Source: RGIG2134 sp964461115
GTDB taxonomy: Bacteria > Cyanobacteriota > Vampirovibrionia > Gastranaerophilales > Gastranaerophilaceae
NCBI GenBank assembly: GCA_964461115.1
Contig: CAYWSX010000008.1
Span: 32,186 to 96,185 of the forward strand
Reading direction: 5' to 3'
Length of the DNA: 64,000 bases
Shown: piece by piece, positions 8,587-16,627 of the stretch
Layout: each line of letters starts with the position of its first letter
Numbering within the stretch: position 1 is the first letter of the stretch
The notes under the pieces: generated by a model
The model's input: only the letters and a program-made list of their open reading frames with translations
Told to the model about the DNA's origin: nothing
Database searches by the model: none
Made by a program: the position numbers and the translations under genes

Positions 8587-8606
8587 AGTTATAAAGGTTT
8601 AAAACA

Positions 8607-9851
8607 ATGCAAGTCAATTTAATAAATACTCTCGCTCAGCCACTCAAATCAACCGTTCAGTTCATAGCACATCAGGAAAAAGCTTCAGGTCTTTCCACCA
8701 CCCGCTTTATTCAAGACACATCAACATGCCTTGCGCCGAAAGCTGTTTTTTCAAGAAGTAAAGCCGATTTTGCCGAAAATGCCTTTCTCGAACTTTCAGA
8801 AAGCTTCTTGGTTTATTTTATTCCTGCCATTTTAGGTGAAAAGGTCGCAAGAAAATTCTTTGCCCGCAAATTGGAAAACGGAGCAAAAAAATTGGTTGCA
8901 ACTCCTGCCGTCGAACTCTTGAAAAAAGGCGGTGCAATAAACAAAAAAGTTTTACCTGTAAAAGCCGCAATCGCTCTCACTGCAATGCTTATTCCACTTA
9001 CGGAATTCACATTGAACTATTTTAAAAACCTTTTTACCTTGAAAGTTTTCAAACAAGGTAATTTTGATAACATCGCCGATTTAAACCAAACTAAAGAAAC
9101 CGAAGAAGCCCACAAAAAAATAAGAAACAGCGCCCACAAAAACATTAAACGCGCAATTGCGGTATTCGCAGGCTGTCTTGGACTCGGCGCATTGATTGCA
9201 AAACGCGGCGCAAATTCAAAAACTTTACAGGATGTGAGCGAGTTGATACTCGCACCGGGCACAAAGTTGTTCAAAAACTCCGAAAAGAAAAGAAATTTCT
9301 TCAATAAATACTTCAGCCTTGATTTTGCGTCTGAAAACGGAAAACTGGCGCTTAGCAAAGGTCAGCTTACATCTTGCGTTTTAGTAGGCGGAATAGGCTA
9401 CTTCGGCGCGTCAAAAGACCGTGGAAAACAAAACTTCCTCGAAACACTTTTCCGCTTTCCTGTCATCGGTTTTTACATCATCACAGGCAGCGACTTATTC
9501 GAAAAAGGGTTCAAAAAAATCCTCCGGAAAACAGGAAAATGCAAAGAGTTGATTAACGAAAAACTCGAAACTCCGAAATTTGAAAAATTAGAAGGGCTTG
9601 CAAAAGATTTGGCAAAGAAAAACAACACAAAAGTTGAAGCCAAGTTCAAAAAACTTGCGAAACAAAAAGCTTTGATTTCGGGCGTACCGTTTGTTTTTGG
9701 TATAGGTGTAATGGGCTTTTTTGTTGCAGGAATTTCCAATGTATTCACACGTTTTCGTTATAACCGCGAACAAAAACAAAAAAATGCAACAAAAGAACTA
9801 CTAAAACCGTCTCAAAATGAGAGACAGACTTATAAAGCTTTTTTGAAATAA
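8607..9851 (+). CDS. Unknown multi-pass membrane protein under Trp attenuation
   Basis: 414 aa, very basic (Lys-rich), with several hydrophobic segments: ~70-80, ~116-140 (IALTAMLIPLTEFTL), ~183-200 (AIAVFAGCLGLGALIA), ~255-270, ~285-305 and ~350-378 (GVPFVFGIGVMGFFVAGI). No signal peptide and no recognised family. It contains no tryptophan at all, fitting a product made when Trp is scarce. The ribosome site AAAGG lies 9 nt before the ATG and 15 nt after the attenuator T-run, so the attenuator must control this gene. Not a Trp-biosynthesis enzyme; a transporter or a membrane-remodelling role is only speculation. Confidence 0.8.
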   Translation: MQVNLINTLAQPLKSTVQFIAHQEKASGLSTTRFIQDTSTCLAPKAVFSRSKADFAENAFLELSESFLVYFIPAILGEKVARKFFARKLENGAKKLVATPAVELLKKGGAINKKVLPVKAAIALTAMLIPLTEFTLNYFKNLFTLKVFKQGNFDNIADLNQTKETEEAHKKIRNSAHKNIKRAIAVFAGCLGLGALIAKRGANSKTLQDVSELILAPGTKLFKNSEKKRNFFNKYFSLDFASENGKLALSKGQLTSCVLVGGIGYFGASKDRGKQNFLETLFRFPVIGFYIITGSDLFEKGFKKILRKTGKCKELINEKLETPKFEKLEGLAKDLAKKNNTKVEAKFKKLAKQKALISGVPFVFGIGVMGFFVAGISNVFTRFRYNREQKQKNATKELLKPSQNERQTYKAFLK

Positions 9852-9898
9852 GAACAAAATAATGCATAAAGAATTAATAAAGATTGTAAAAAATACAC

Positions 9899-9930
9899 TT
9901 GCAAATTTTTATTTATGTTCTATACTATAA
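9899..9930 (+). promoter_or_regulatory. Predicted adhE promoter
   Basis: TTGCAA (9899-9904), 16-nt spacer, TATACT (9921-9926), with an overlapping TATAAT at 9925-9930 that could serve as an alternative -10. Confidence 0.5.
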
Positions 9931-9948
9931 TTGTGAAATAAATCACGA
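9931..9948 (+). promoter_or_regulatory. Candidate Rex (or CRP/FNR-family) operator before adhE
   Basis: TTGTGAAATAAATCACGA: half-sites TGTGA and TCACG separated by 6 nt. TGTGA-N6-TCACA is the spacing and core of both Rex boxes and CRP/FNR sites, one mismatch here. It lies directly after the -10, the position expected of a repressor; adhE is a classical target of the NADH-sensing repressor Rex. Confidence 0.55.
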
Positions 9949-10009
9949 ATAAGAATTTTCAAACAAGCAATACAAAATAACATACTAGCCAACCCAAAAG
10001 GAGAAAAAA

Positions 10010-12655
10010 ATGGTTGTAAAAAGTAAGAAAAACGTGGAAAAGTTAGAAAAAGCTTTGACACAATCTTCCGAAGTTTCTACTCTTGAACATTTGGAAGTTA
10101 TGATTTCAAGAGTGAAAAAAGCTCAAAAAATCTATGCTTCTTTCTCTCAAGAACAAGTAGACAAAATCTTTAAAGCTGCTGCAACTGCTGCAGACAAAGC
10201 TCGTATCCCTCTAGCAAGAATGGCTGTTGAAGAAACAGGCATGGGCGTTGTTGAAGATAAAATCATCAAAAACCACTTTGCAGCGGAATACATCTATAAC
10301 AAACACAAAGATGCTAAAACTTGCGGTATCATCAGCGAAGACAAAACAAACGGTATCAAAGTTGTTGCAGAACCTCTTGGGGTTATCGCGGGTGTTGTTC
10401 CTACAACAAACCCTACTTCAACAGCGATTTTCAAATCCTTAATCGCTTTGAAAACAAGAAACGCAATCATTTTCTCACCACACCCTAGAGCGAAAAAAGC
10501 TACAATCGCTGCTGCAAGATTGGTTCTTGAAGCTGCAGTTGAAGCGGGCGCTCCTGAAGGGCTTATCGGATGGATTGACGTTCCTTCAATCGAGCTTTCA
10601 AACGCTTTGATGAAACACCCTTCTATTGACGCTATTTTGGCAACAGGCGGTCCCGGCATGGTTAAAGCTGCATACTCATCAGGCAAACCTGCATTGGGCG
10701 TAGGCTCGGGTAACACTCCTGCGGTTATTGACGAAACAGCTGATGTAAGAATGGCAGTTTCTTCAATCCTTATGTCAAAAACCTTCGATAACGGTATGAT
10801 CTGTGCTTCTGAGCAATCAATCGTAGCTGTTAAAGATGTTTATGAAGAAGTTAAAAAAGAACTTCAATACCGTGGCGCTTACATTTTGAGCGCTAAAGAA
10901 GCGGAAAAAGTTGCAAAAATTATCTTGACCGAAGCAGGTTCTGTAAACCCTGCAATCGTTGGTCAACCGGCATATAAAATTGCTGAACTCGCAGGAGTTA
11001 AAGTTCCTGAATCAGCAAAAGTTATTGTTGGTGAAGAAACAGAAGTTGCGGTAGAAAATCCGTTCTCACACGAAAAACTTTCTCCAATCTTGGCTTTATA
11101 CAAAGCTAAAGACTATGAAAAAGCTGTTGATATGGCTCACGACCTTGTTTTACTTGGCGGTGCGGGTCACACATCAGTTCTTTATACAGATGCAAGAACT
11201 CAAGACAGAATCAACTATTTTGCAACAAAATTGCCTACAGGAAGATTATTGATTAACTCTCCATCTTCTCAAGGCGGTATCGGTGACTTATACAACTTCA
11301 AATTAGAACCGTCACTTACACTCGGATGCGGCTCTTGGGGCGGCAACTCAGTAAGTGAAAACGTTGGCGTAAGACACTTATTAAACTACAAAACTGTTGC
11401 TGAAAGGAGAGAAAATATGCTTTGGTTCAGAGTTCCGCCTAAAGTTTACTTCAAAAGAGGTGCTACTGATCTAGCTCTTCGTGAACTTGAAGGCAAAAAA
11501 CGTGCGTTTATCGTAACTGACAGATACTTGTTCAACTCAGGTACTGTATACAATATCACTAACGTGCTTGATGAAATCGGCGTAGATTACCAAATCTTCT
11601 TCGACGTTAAGCCGGATCCTACATTGTCTACTATCAACGAAGCAATGAGCATGATGCGCCCTTACGAGCCTGATGTAATCATCGCACTCGGCGGCGGTTC
11701 TCCAATGGACGCAGCGAAAATTATGTGGTTGATGTATGAACAGCCTGACACTGTGTTCGAAGATATCTCAATGAGATTCATGGACATCAGAAAAAGAATC
11801 TGCAGAATTCCTGACCTTGGCAAGAAAGCGACTATGGTTGCTATTCCTACAACTTCAGGTACAGGTTCTGAAGTTACACCGTTCGCAATCATCACTGATG
11901 ATGAAACTAACGTAAAATATGCAATTGCAGACTACGCTTTGACTCCGAACATGGCAATTGTTGACCCTAACTTCGTAGATTCAATGCCTAAAGGTTTGAC
12001 CTCTGCTTCAGGTGTTGACGCTCTTGTTCACTCAATCGAAGCTTATGTTTCTGCTCTTGCAACTAACTTCACTAACTCAAACGCTCTTGAAGCAACAAAA
12101 TTGGTATTCAGATATCTTCCGCGTTCATACAAAGAAGGTGCTAAAGATCCAATCGCAAGAGAAAAAATGCACTACGCAGCGACTATCGCAGGTATGGCGT
12201 TCGCTAACTCATTCCTTGGTTTGTGCCACTCAATGGCTCACAAATTGGGTGCAATGTTCCACGTACCGCACGGTGTTGCTAACGCATTGTTAATCAGCCA
12301 AGTTATCAAATATAACGCAACTGACTGCCCTAGAAAACAATGTATCTTCCCGCAATACAAATTCCCTAACGCGAAGGCTAAATACGGTCAAATCGCTGAT
12401 GAGTTAGGCTTAGGCGGTAAAGACGACGATGAAAAAGTTGCATTATTAATCGACGCAATCGAAGATTTGAAAAAAGAACTCGATTTACCAAAATCAATCA
12501 AAGAATTTGGCATATCTAAAGAAGACTTCTATGCTAAATTAGATGAATTGGTAGAACTTGCATTCGATGACCAATGTACAGGTGCAAACCCTGCATATCC
12601 GTTAATGGATGAAATCAAACAAATCTATGTTGATGCTTTCAACGGCAAAATATAA
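10010..12655 (+). CDS. adhE: Bifunctional acetaldehyde-CoA/alcohol dehydrogenase
   Basis: 881 aa fusion enzyme that converts acetyl-CoA to acetaldehyde and then to ethanol, reoxidising two NADH. N-terminal aldehyde dehydrogenase domain (~15-440) with catalytic Cys in 'DNGMICASEQS'; C-terminal iron alcohol dehydrogenase (~475-880) with NAD-binding 'ALGGGSPMDAAKIMW', 'TTSGTGSEVTPFAIITD', and the metal-binding His region 'LCHSMAHKLGAMFHVPHGVANA'. In E. coli and others it forms spirosome filaments. AAAAGGAG 7 nt upstream is a strong ribosome site. Codon use is that of a highly expressed gene. Points to mixed-acid or ethanol fermentation. Confidence 0.97.
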   Translation: MVVKSKKNVEKLEKALTQSSEVSTLEHLEVMISRVKKAQKIYASFSQEQVDKIFKAAATAADKARIPLARMAVEETGMGVVEDKIIKNHFAAEYIYNKHKDAKTCGIISEDKTNGIKVVAEPLGVIAGVVPTTNPTSTAIFKSLIALKTRNAIIFSPHPRAKKATIAAARLVLEAAVEAGAPEGLIGWIDVPSIELSNALMKHPSIDAILATGGPGMVKAAYSSGKPALGVGSGNTPAVIDETADVRMAVSSILMSKTFDNGMICASEQSIVAVKDVYEEVKKELQYRGAYILSAKEAEKVAKIILTEAGSVNPAIVGQPAYKIAELAGVKVPESAKVIVGEETEVAVENPFSHEKLSPILALYKAKDYEKAVDMAHDLVLLGGAGHTSVLYTDARTQDRINYFATKLPTGRLLINSPSSQGGIGDLYNFKLEPSLTLGCGSWGGNSVSENVGVRHLLNYKTVAERRENMLWFRVPPKVYFKRGATDLALRELEGKKRAFIVTDRYLFNSGTVYNITNVLDEIGVDYQIFFDVKPDPTLSTINEAMSMMRPYEPDVIIALGGGSPMDAAKIMWLMYEQPDTVFEDISMRFMDIRKRICRIPDLGKKATMVAIPTTSGTGSEVTPFAIITDDETNVKYAIADYALTPNMAIVDPNFVDSMPKGLTSASGVDALVHSIEAYVSALATNFTNSNALEATKLVFRYLPRSYKEGAKDPIAREKMHYAATIAGMAFANSFLGLCHSMAHKLGAMFHVPHGVANALLISQVIKYNATDCPRKQCIFPQYKFPNAKAKYGQIADELGLGGKDDDEKVALLIDAIEDLKKELDLPKSIKEFGISKEDFYAKLDELVELAFDDQCTGANPAYPLMDEIKQIYVDAFNGKI

Positions 12656-12660
12656 TCAAA

Positions 12661-12767
12661 GTCATTCTGAGGAAACTATGTGACCGAAGAATCTCAAAGG
12701 AAACGGAGCCAAACAAAATGTATGGCTCCGTTTTTCTTTATAGATGCTTCGCTTCGCTCAGAATGAC
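12661..12767 (+). terminator. adhE terminator nested in a GTCATTCTGAG palindrome
   Basis: Inner stem AAACGGAGCCA / TGGCTCCGTTT with T5 (12701-12736) is a good terminator for adhE. It is flanked by an 11-bp inverted repeat GTCATTCTGAG (12661) and CTCAGAATGAC (12757), an insert resembling dispersed palindromes common in bacterial genomes and related in sequence to the GTCAT..CTGA repeats at 7.4-8.0 kb. Confidence 0.75.
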
Positions 12768-12800
12768 GAAGAGGTAGAATTTAAAATTTAAAAAAATTAT

Positions 12801-13475
12801 TTAAGGAAGGCATTCCCAATAAGTTTTAGTACTATCCCAAGGACATTTATTTATTACTGCGAAATAAGTGCAGCTTACACCGTTTATTGCGCTTGTATTT
12901 GCTTTAGAACAATTAACTCCCATCTTATCTTCGACATAAGGACCCCCGTATGAAGTAGTTTCTGCCCCAACAGGAACCAGTTTCCCCGTGTTAGTGTTCA
13001 CAAAAAATATAAACAAATCATGACCATACGCGTTAGGGCCTTTTATACCATTTGTATCTATAGTTATCCAATTTGCCCAACAGTTATAAAATCCGCCGAT
13101 AAAACTGCCGTCATCTAACGTTTTTTCAGGAGGCTGTGAACAGTTTTTTACGTTACTGGCAGAAGCGTCTTCCAATGTATATGTTTTATATTTTTGCGTT
13201 ATAGGATAAGGCTTAGGTCCCGGTTTTATTTTGAACTTACTGAAAAACTCATCATAAAACTCAGAATAATACGGATTTGCGACAAAAGACAAATCATCTA
13301 TTCTCAAAGCATAGAATGTTTGACTCACAGTTGAGTACATTTTTTTGAACTGAGATTCCAAAACATGCCTTTCATACCTATGAATCAAAGTCGGTATGGT
13401 TAATGCCGCGACTATACCGATGATAGTGAGCGTAATGAGGACTTCTGCAAGTGTAAAAGCTTTTTTTGTATTCAT
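12801..13475 (-). CDS. Type IV pilin/pseudopilin-like protein
   Basis: 224 aa. Short leader MNTKKA then FTLAEVLITLTIIGIVAALTIPTLI, the class III prepilin signal with Glu5. The following helix 'RHVLESQFKKMYSTVSQTFYAL' and 'ITIDTNGIKGPNAYGHDLFIFFVN' are shared with the prepilins at 40773, 53607 and 4425 of this window. Four Cys in the distal half suggest disulphides. No homopolymer near its start, so presumably constitutive relative to its poly-G paralogues. Convergent with adhE. Confidence 0.87.
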   Translation of the reverse strand: MNTKKAFTLAEVLITLTIIGIVAALTIPTLIHRYERHVLESQFKKMYSTVSQTFYALRIDDLSFVANPYYSEFYDEFFSKFKIKPGPKPYPITQKYKTYTLEDASASNVKNCSQPPEKTLDDGSFIGGFYNCWANWITIDTNGIKGPNAYGHDLFIFFVNTNTGKLVPVGAETTSYGGPYVEDKMGVNCSKANTSAINGVSCTYFAVINKCPWDSTKTYWECLP

Positions 13476-13544
13476 TGATTAATTATACAAGTATCAATCC
13501 ATATATTCAATGTTTGCAGTAAAATTGTTTATGGATACTGAATT

Positions 13545-13958
13545 ATGTCAAAAAAAATAGCAAAACTTTTGATAGGGTTTTTGATTTTAGCCGCAATCCA
13601 AATTGCGTCAAATTTTATACTGAAATTCTTTCATGCACCTTTTCCTTCACCGCTTCTCGGCATGATAATTCTTACATTTTTGCTGCAATATAAAGTTATA
13701 CCCGAAAGTTTAATCAAAGATATCTCAAATTTACTTCTTAAAAATATGGCATTATTTTTTATACCCTTGTTAGTTGGCGTAATGACATATTTTCATCTTA
13801 TTTATAAAAATCTGGTGCCTCTCATATTTACCATTATTTTTACTACATTTTTTACGATGGTTTTAACAGCAATATTCGTCGAAACAATTATTAAACACAT
13901 ACGCAGAATGAAAATTGCCGCTATTTCAGAAAATAAATCGGAGGCTGAAAATGATTAA
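13545..13958 (+). CDS. lrgA: LrgA/CidA-family holin-like membrane protein
   Basis: 137 aa with four hydrophobic helices ('LLIGFLILAAIQIASNFIL', 'PSPLLGMIILTFLL', 'NMALFFIPLLVGVMTYF', 'LIFTIIFTTFFTMVLTAIFV'). 'FPSPLLGMIIL' and 'MALFFIPLLVGVM' are characteristic of CidA/LrgA. In Gram-positives these affect murein hydrolase export and autolysis; more recent work links the pair to transport of small metabolites such as pyruvate. Overlaps lrgB by 8 nt (ATGATTAA), a typical coupled pair. Confidence 0.85.
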   Translation: MSKKIAKLLIGFLILAAIQIASNFILKFFHAPFPSPLLGMIILTFLLQYKVIPESLIKDISNLLLKNMALFFIPLLVGVMTYFHLIYKNLVPLIFTIIFTTFFTMVLTAIFVETIIKHIRRMKIAAISENKSEAEND

Positions 13959-14631
13959 TCCTTTCTGGTTTGTTTTGACTGTTCTAATTTTTAAATTGAC
14001 TCAAAAATTTCAAACTTTTAAATACACGAAAAAGTTTCCTCCAATATTGGTATCGGGAATAATTCTAATAATAATTTTAAAAGTCTTTAAGATTGACTAC
14101 TCAGAATACAACGAAAGCGCCTGTTTTATTACATTTTTGCTCGGTCCTGCAACTATTGCACTTGCATATCCGCTCGTAAAAAACATTGATATACTGACAA
14201 AAAACAAACGGGCTGTATATTTTGGGTTGCTATTTGCTGCTTTGATTGCAATAATTTCGACTTATCTCACAGGGAAATTTTTTCACGCAGATTTTAACGT
14301 GATCATGTCTATGATACCAAAATCCGTTACGACACCGATTGCCGTAGAAATTTCAAAAACTATAGGCGGAATACCCGAACTTACGGGCTGCATAGTAATA
14401 TTTACAGGGCTTTTAGGCGGACTGTCAGGTCATAAGATTTTGAAAATATTTCATATAAAAAGCGATGTTGCAGTAGGGCTTTCGATTGGTGCTTCCAGCC
14501 ACGTTATGGGCACTGCAAGCTGCATTGAAAAGAAAAAACATAAGCAGGTAGCAATAAGCACAATGGCACTGATTATAGTCGGTATTTTGACAGCAATTAT
14601 GGCGCCTATTTTAGTAAGTTTAATAAAATAA
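13951..14631 (+). CDS. lrgB: LrgB/CidB-family membrane protein
   Basis: 226 aa, about seven membrane helices. Family signatures 'LLGPATIALAYPLVKN', 'MIPKSVTTPIAVEISKTIGGIPELTG' and 'GLSIGASSHVMGTASCIE' are all present. The ATG at 13951 has CGGAGG 8 nt upstream inside lrgA; an in-frame earlier start at 13915 is not supported. Works with LrgA in one inner-membrane system. Confidence 0.9.
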   Translation: MINPFWFVLTVLIFKLTQKFQTFKYTKKFPPILVSGIILIIILKVFKIDYSEYNESACFITFLLGPATIALAYPLVKNIDILTKNKRAVYFGLLFAALIAIISTYLTGKFFHADFNVIMSMIPKSVTTPIAVEISKTIGGIPELTGCIVIFTGLLGGLSGHKILKIFHIKSDVAVGLSIGASSHVMGTASCIEKKKHKQVAISTMALIIVGILTAIMAPILVSLIK

Positions 14632-14701
14632 ATTTCGATAAAAAACCCAGATTAGCCTTTTCACCTGATGACAAAAAATATTCTTTCATTAATATTAGAT
14701 T

Positions 14702-15229
14702 ATGAAGAAATTTTTGACTTTTTTGATGATATTTTTCTTTGCACAGCCGGGTTTTGCCGATATGGTTTTGCAGGGTGCCGCCGAATACAATGTGCAATCC
14801 GCACGAAACGAAGTCCAAGAAAATGTACAATACAAAGTCAGTCCCGCAAATTTTTCAGCGCATATTCTCGATCCAAATCGGGATGAAAATTCAAATGCGC
14901 TAAAAGGCAATGTATCACTAAAAGACCGTGCTATAGCAGCGTTTTCCATAGGCACTTACGGTGTTACATACAACAACGACCCGCTTCATGCATATTATTA
15001 TTCACCACAAGGGGTCTTAAATTATATAGATGTTCGCTCAGGCAAAGATTATCCATACAAATCATACCAATATGATGTTTCGGGCAAACTGGTAAACATG
15101 GGGCTAAGAGTCTCAAAAGCCGAAACCTATATTTATAATCCCCAAGGCATACTAATGGCACATTGGGTTGGCTCAAACGGCTATGATGAGAATGGCAAGC
15201 TGGTTATGACACGACAATACAAAGAATAG
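14702..15229 (+). CDS. Secreted protein of unknown function, YD/YwqK-like repeats
   Basis: 175 aa, signal peptide MKKFLTFLMIFFFAQPGFA. The mature part has Tyr/Gly-rich repeats of the form 'YYYSPQGVLNYIDVRSGK', 'YQYDVSGKLVNMGLRV', 'YIYNPQGILMAHWVGS', 'YDENGKLVMTRQY', resembling YD-repeat or YwqK-type beta-hairpin repeats. Probably periplasmic or surface exposed. No clear Shine-Dalgarno. Stops one base before the stop of the convergent TPR gene. Confidence 0.7.
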   Translation: MKKFLTFLMIFFFAQPGFADMVLQGAAEYNVQSARNEVQENVQYKVSPANFSAHILDPNRDENSNALKGNVSLKDRAIAAFSIGTYGVTYNNDPLHAYYYSPQGVLNYIDVRSGKDYPYKSYQYDVSGKLVNMGLRVSKAETYIYNPQGILMAHWVGSNGYDENGKLVMTRQYKE

Positions 15230-16168
15230 TTAATTCTCCAGAGATTCCAAAGCGATTTTTAATTCATGTTTTACAGATTTTAACGGCACAGTAAGGGTTT
15301 CATAGTTTTTAAGCGCTTCTTTTAATTGATTAATGTAGGTTTTCAAATCACCCTTCTTTTCAGCAAGTTTACCCAAATAATAGTACAAATCTCCGCAATA
15401 TGGGTTTTGCATAAGCGCTGTTTGAAGAATTTCTTGTGCTTCTGAATCTCTATCAAGTTTTTTCAATATTTTTGCATAGATTTTGTATGCGTCGATATCT
15501 TTCGGGTTTAACTCAATTGTTTTTTGTAAATATTCAACCGCTTTTTCTAAATTTTCTGTCTTGTATGCCATAGACGCAAGATTAAAATACGCCCAGCTGT
15601 AATCGGGACAATTCTTAAGAACCAGATCGTATTGAATTTCAGCCTGCTCTTCATTTCCCGTTTTTTGGAACTCACATGCCAGATAAAATCTCGCCAAAAT
15701 GTCTTTTTCATTCAATTGAAGTGCTTTAGAAAAACATTTTGTTGCATGCTCAGATTCTTCTTTATTTCTGAAACACACACCGAGATTAAAATAAGTGTTG
15801 CCGTCATTCTTGTCATATTCTAAAACTTTTTTGAAATAACTGATTGCTTCGTCATTTTGTCCCATTTCAAGAAAAACATAACCCAAATTATAAAGAAAAT
15901 CAGGCTCTTCGGGTTGATAAGCGACAGCTTTTTCGTATGCCTTTTTTGCTTGCGGAAAATTGCGAAGCTTATCCCATGCTATTCCTAAGTTATAATGAAG
16001 ACGGGAATCTTCGGGAAAAACTGTTATTAAATAGGAGAGCTGCTTTACCGCTTCCTCATTAAATCCCTTATCCATCAATGCAACTGTGAGTTCACGCCGC
16101 GCTTGAAAATTCGTCGGATCTTCTTTGATTATATTTGTTAGATTTTCTATTTCGTGAAGATAATTCAT
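15230..16168 (-). CDS. Tetratricopeptide-repeat protein
   Basis: 312 aa made almost entirely of ~8 TPR units (repeating pattern such as 'PEDSRLHYNLGIAWDKLRNFPQAKKAYEKAVAY', 'PKDIDAYKIYAKILKKL'). No signal peptide or membrane segment, so a cytoplasmic protein-protein scaffold; partner unknown. Divergent from the gene at 16241. Confidence 0.85.
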   Translation of the reverse strand: MNYLHEIENLTNIIKEDPTNFQARRELTVALMDKGFNEEAVKQLSYLITVFPEDSRLHYNLGIAWDKLRNFPQAKKAYEKAVAYQPEEPDFLYNLGYVFLEMGQNDEAISYFKKVLEYDKNDGNTYFNLGVCFRNKEESEHATKCFSKALQLNEKDILARFYLACEFQKTGNEEQAEIQYDLVLKNCPDYSWAYFNLASMAYKTENLEKAVEYLQKTIELNPKDIDAYKIYAKILKKLDRDSEAQEILQTALMQNPYCGDLYYYLGKLAEKKGDLKTYINQLKEALKNYETLTVPLKSVKHELKIALESLEN

Positions 16169-16240
16169 ACTTTTATTTTAACAAACGTGCATAAATAAAA
16201 CAATTTTTGTATTATAAAGTAAAAAGAGGAGCAAAAACTA

Positions 16241-16627
16241 ATGCAGCACATCATAATTACAAAACGAATAGAGCCGTATGACCTGATTGAAGGTATCAAA
16301 AAGAATTTTGAGGTTGAAGACTATACTTTTATAGGAATGAATAAATTTGAAATTTTAGACAAATTTTTAGCAAACATGCAAAATGTCCAAACAGAAAACA
16401 CCGCTTTCGGACTGTACATGAAGAATGTCAACAAATTTTACTTAGCAAAAAGCAAAGCACCTGCCTCTGACATAGAGAATCAAATCAAGAATGTTTTAGC
16501 AAATATTTTATCAATTGATACGGGAAACCTTGAGACAGCAGAAGGCATAACTCTTACACAAAGCCGCGACAAAGCCATTTCCTCGGTTGATATGGGGAAA
16601 TCCGAAGCCAGTATTATTACCGCTTAG
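16241..16627 (+). CDS. Hypothetical cytoplasmic protein (128 aa)
   Basis: 128 aa, no signal peptide or hydrophobic segment. Starts MQHIIITKRIEPYDLIEGIKKNF; Ser/Ala-rich C-terminal tail. Good ribosome site (AAGAGGAG, 9 nt upstream). Its last 11 nt overlap the 3' end of the convergent nuclease/PLD gene. No family recognised. Confidence 0.65.
   Translation: MQHIIITKRIEPYDLIEGIKKNFEVEDYTFIGMNKFEILDKFLANMQNVQTENTAFGLYMKNVNKFYLAKSKAPASDIENQIKNVLANILSIDTGNLETAEGITLTQSRDKAISSVDMGKSEASIITA

Noticed and set aside
8607..9851. Trp biosynthesis gene
   Set aside because: No Trp-enzyme motifs; the protein is a polytopic membrane protein despite the trp-type leader.
10294..10716. 140-aa antisense ORF in adhE
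   Set aside because: Antisense of a highly biased gene, typical shadow.
14668..14886. 72-aa ORF overlapping the 14702 gene
   Set aside because: The in-register 175-aa frame has a signal peptide; this one has none.
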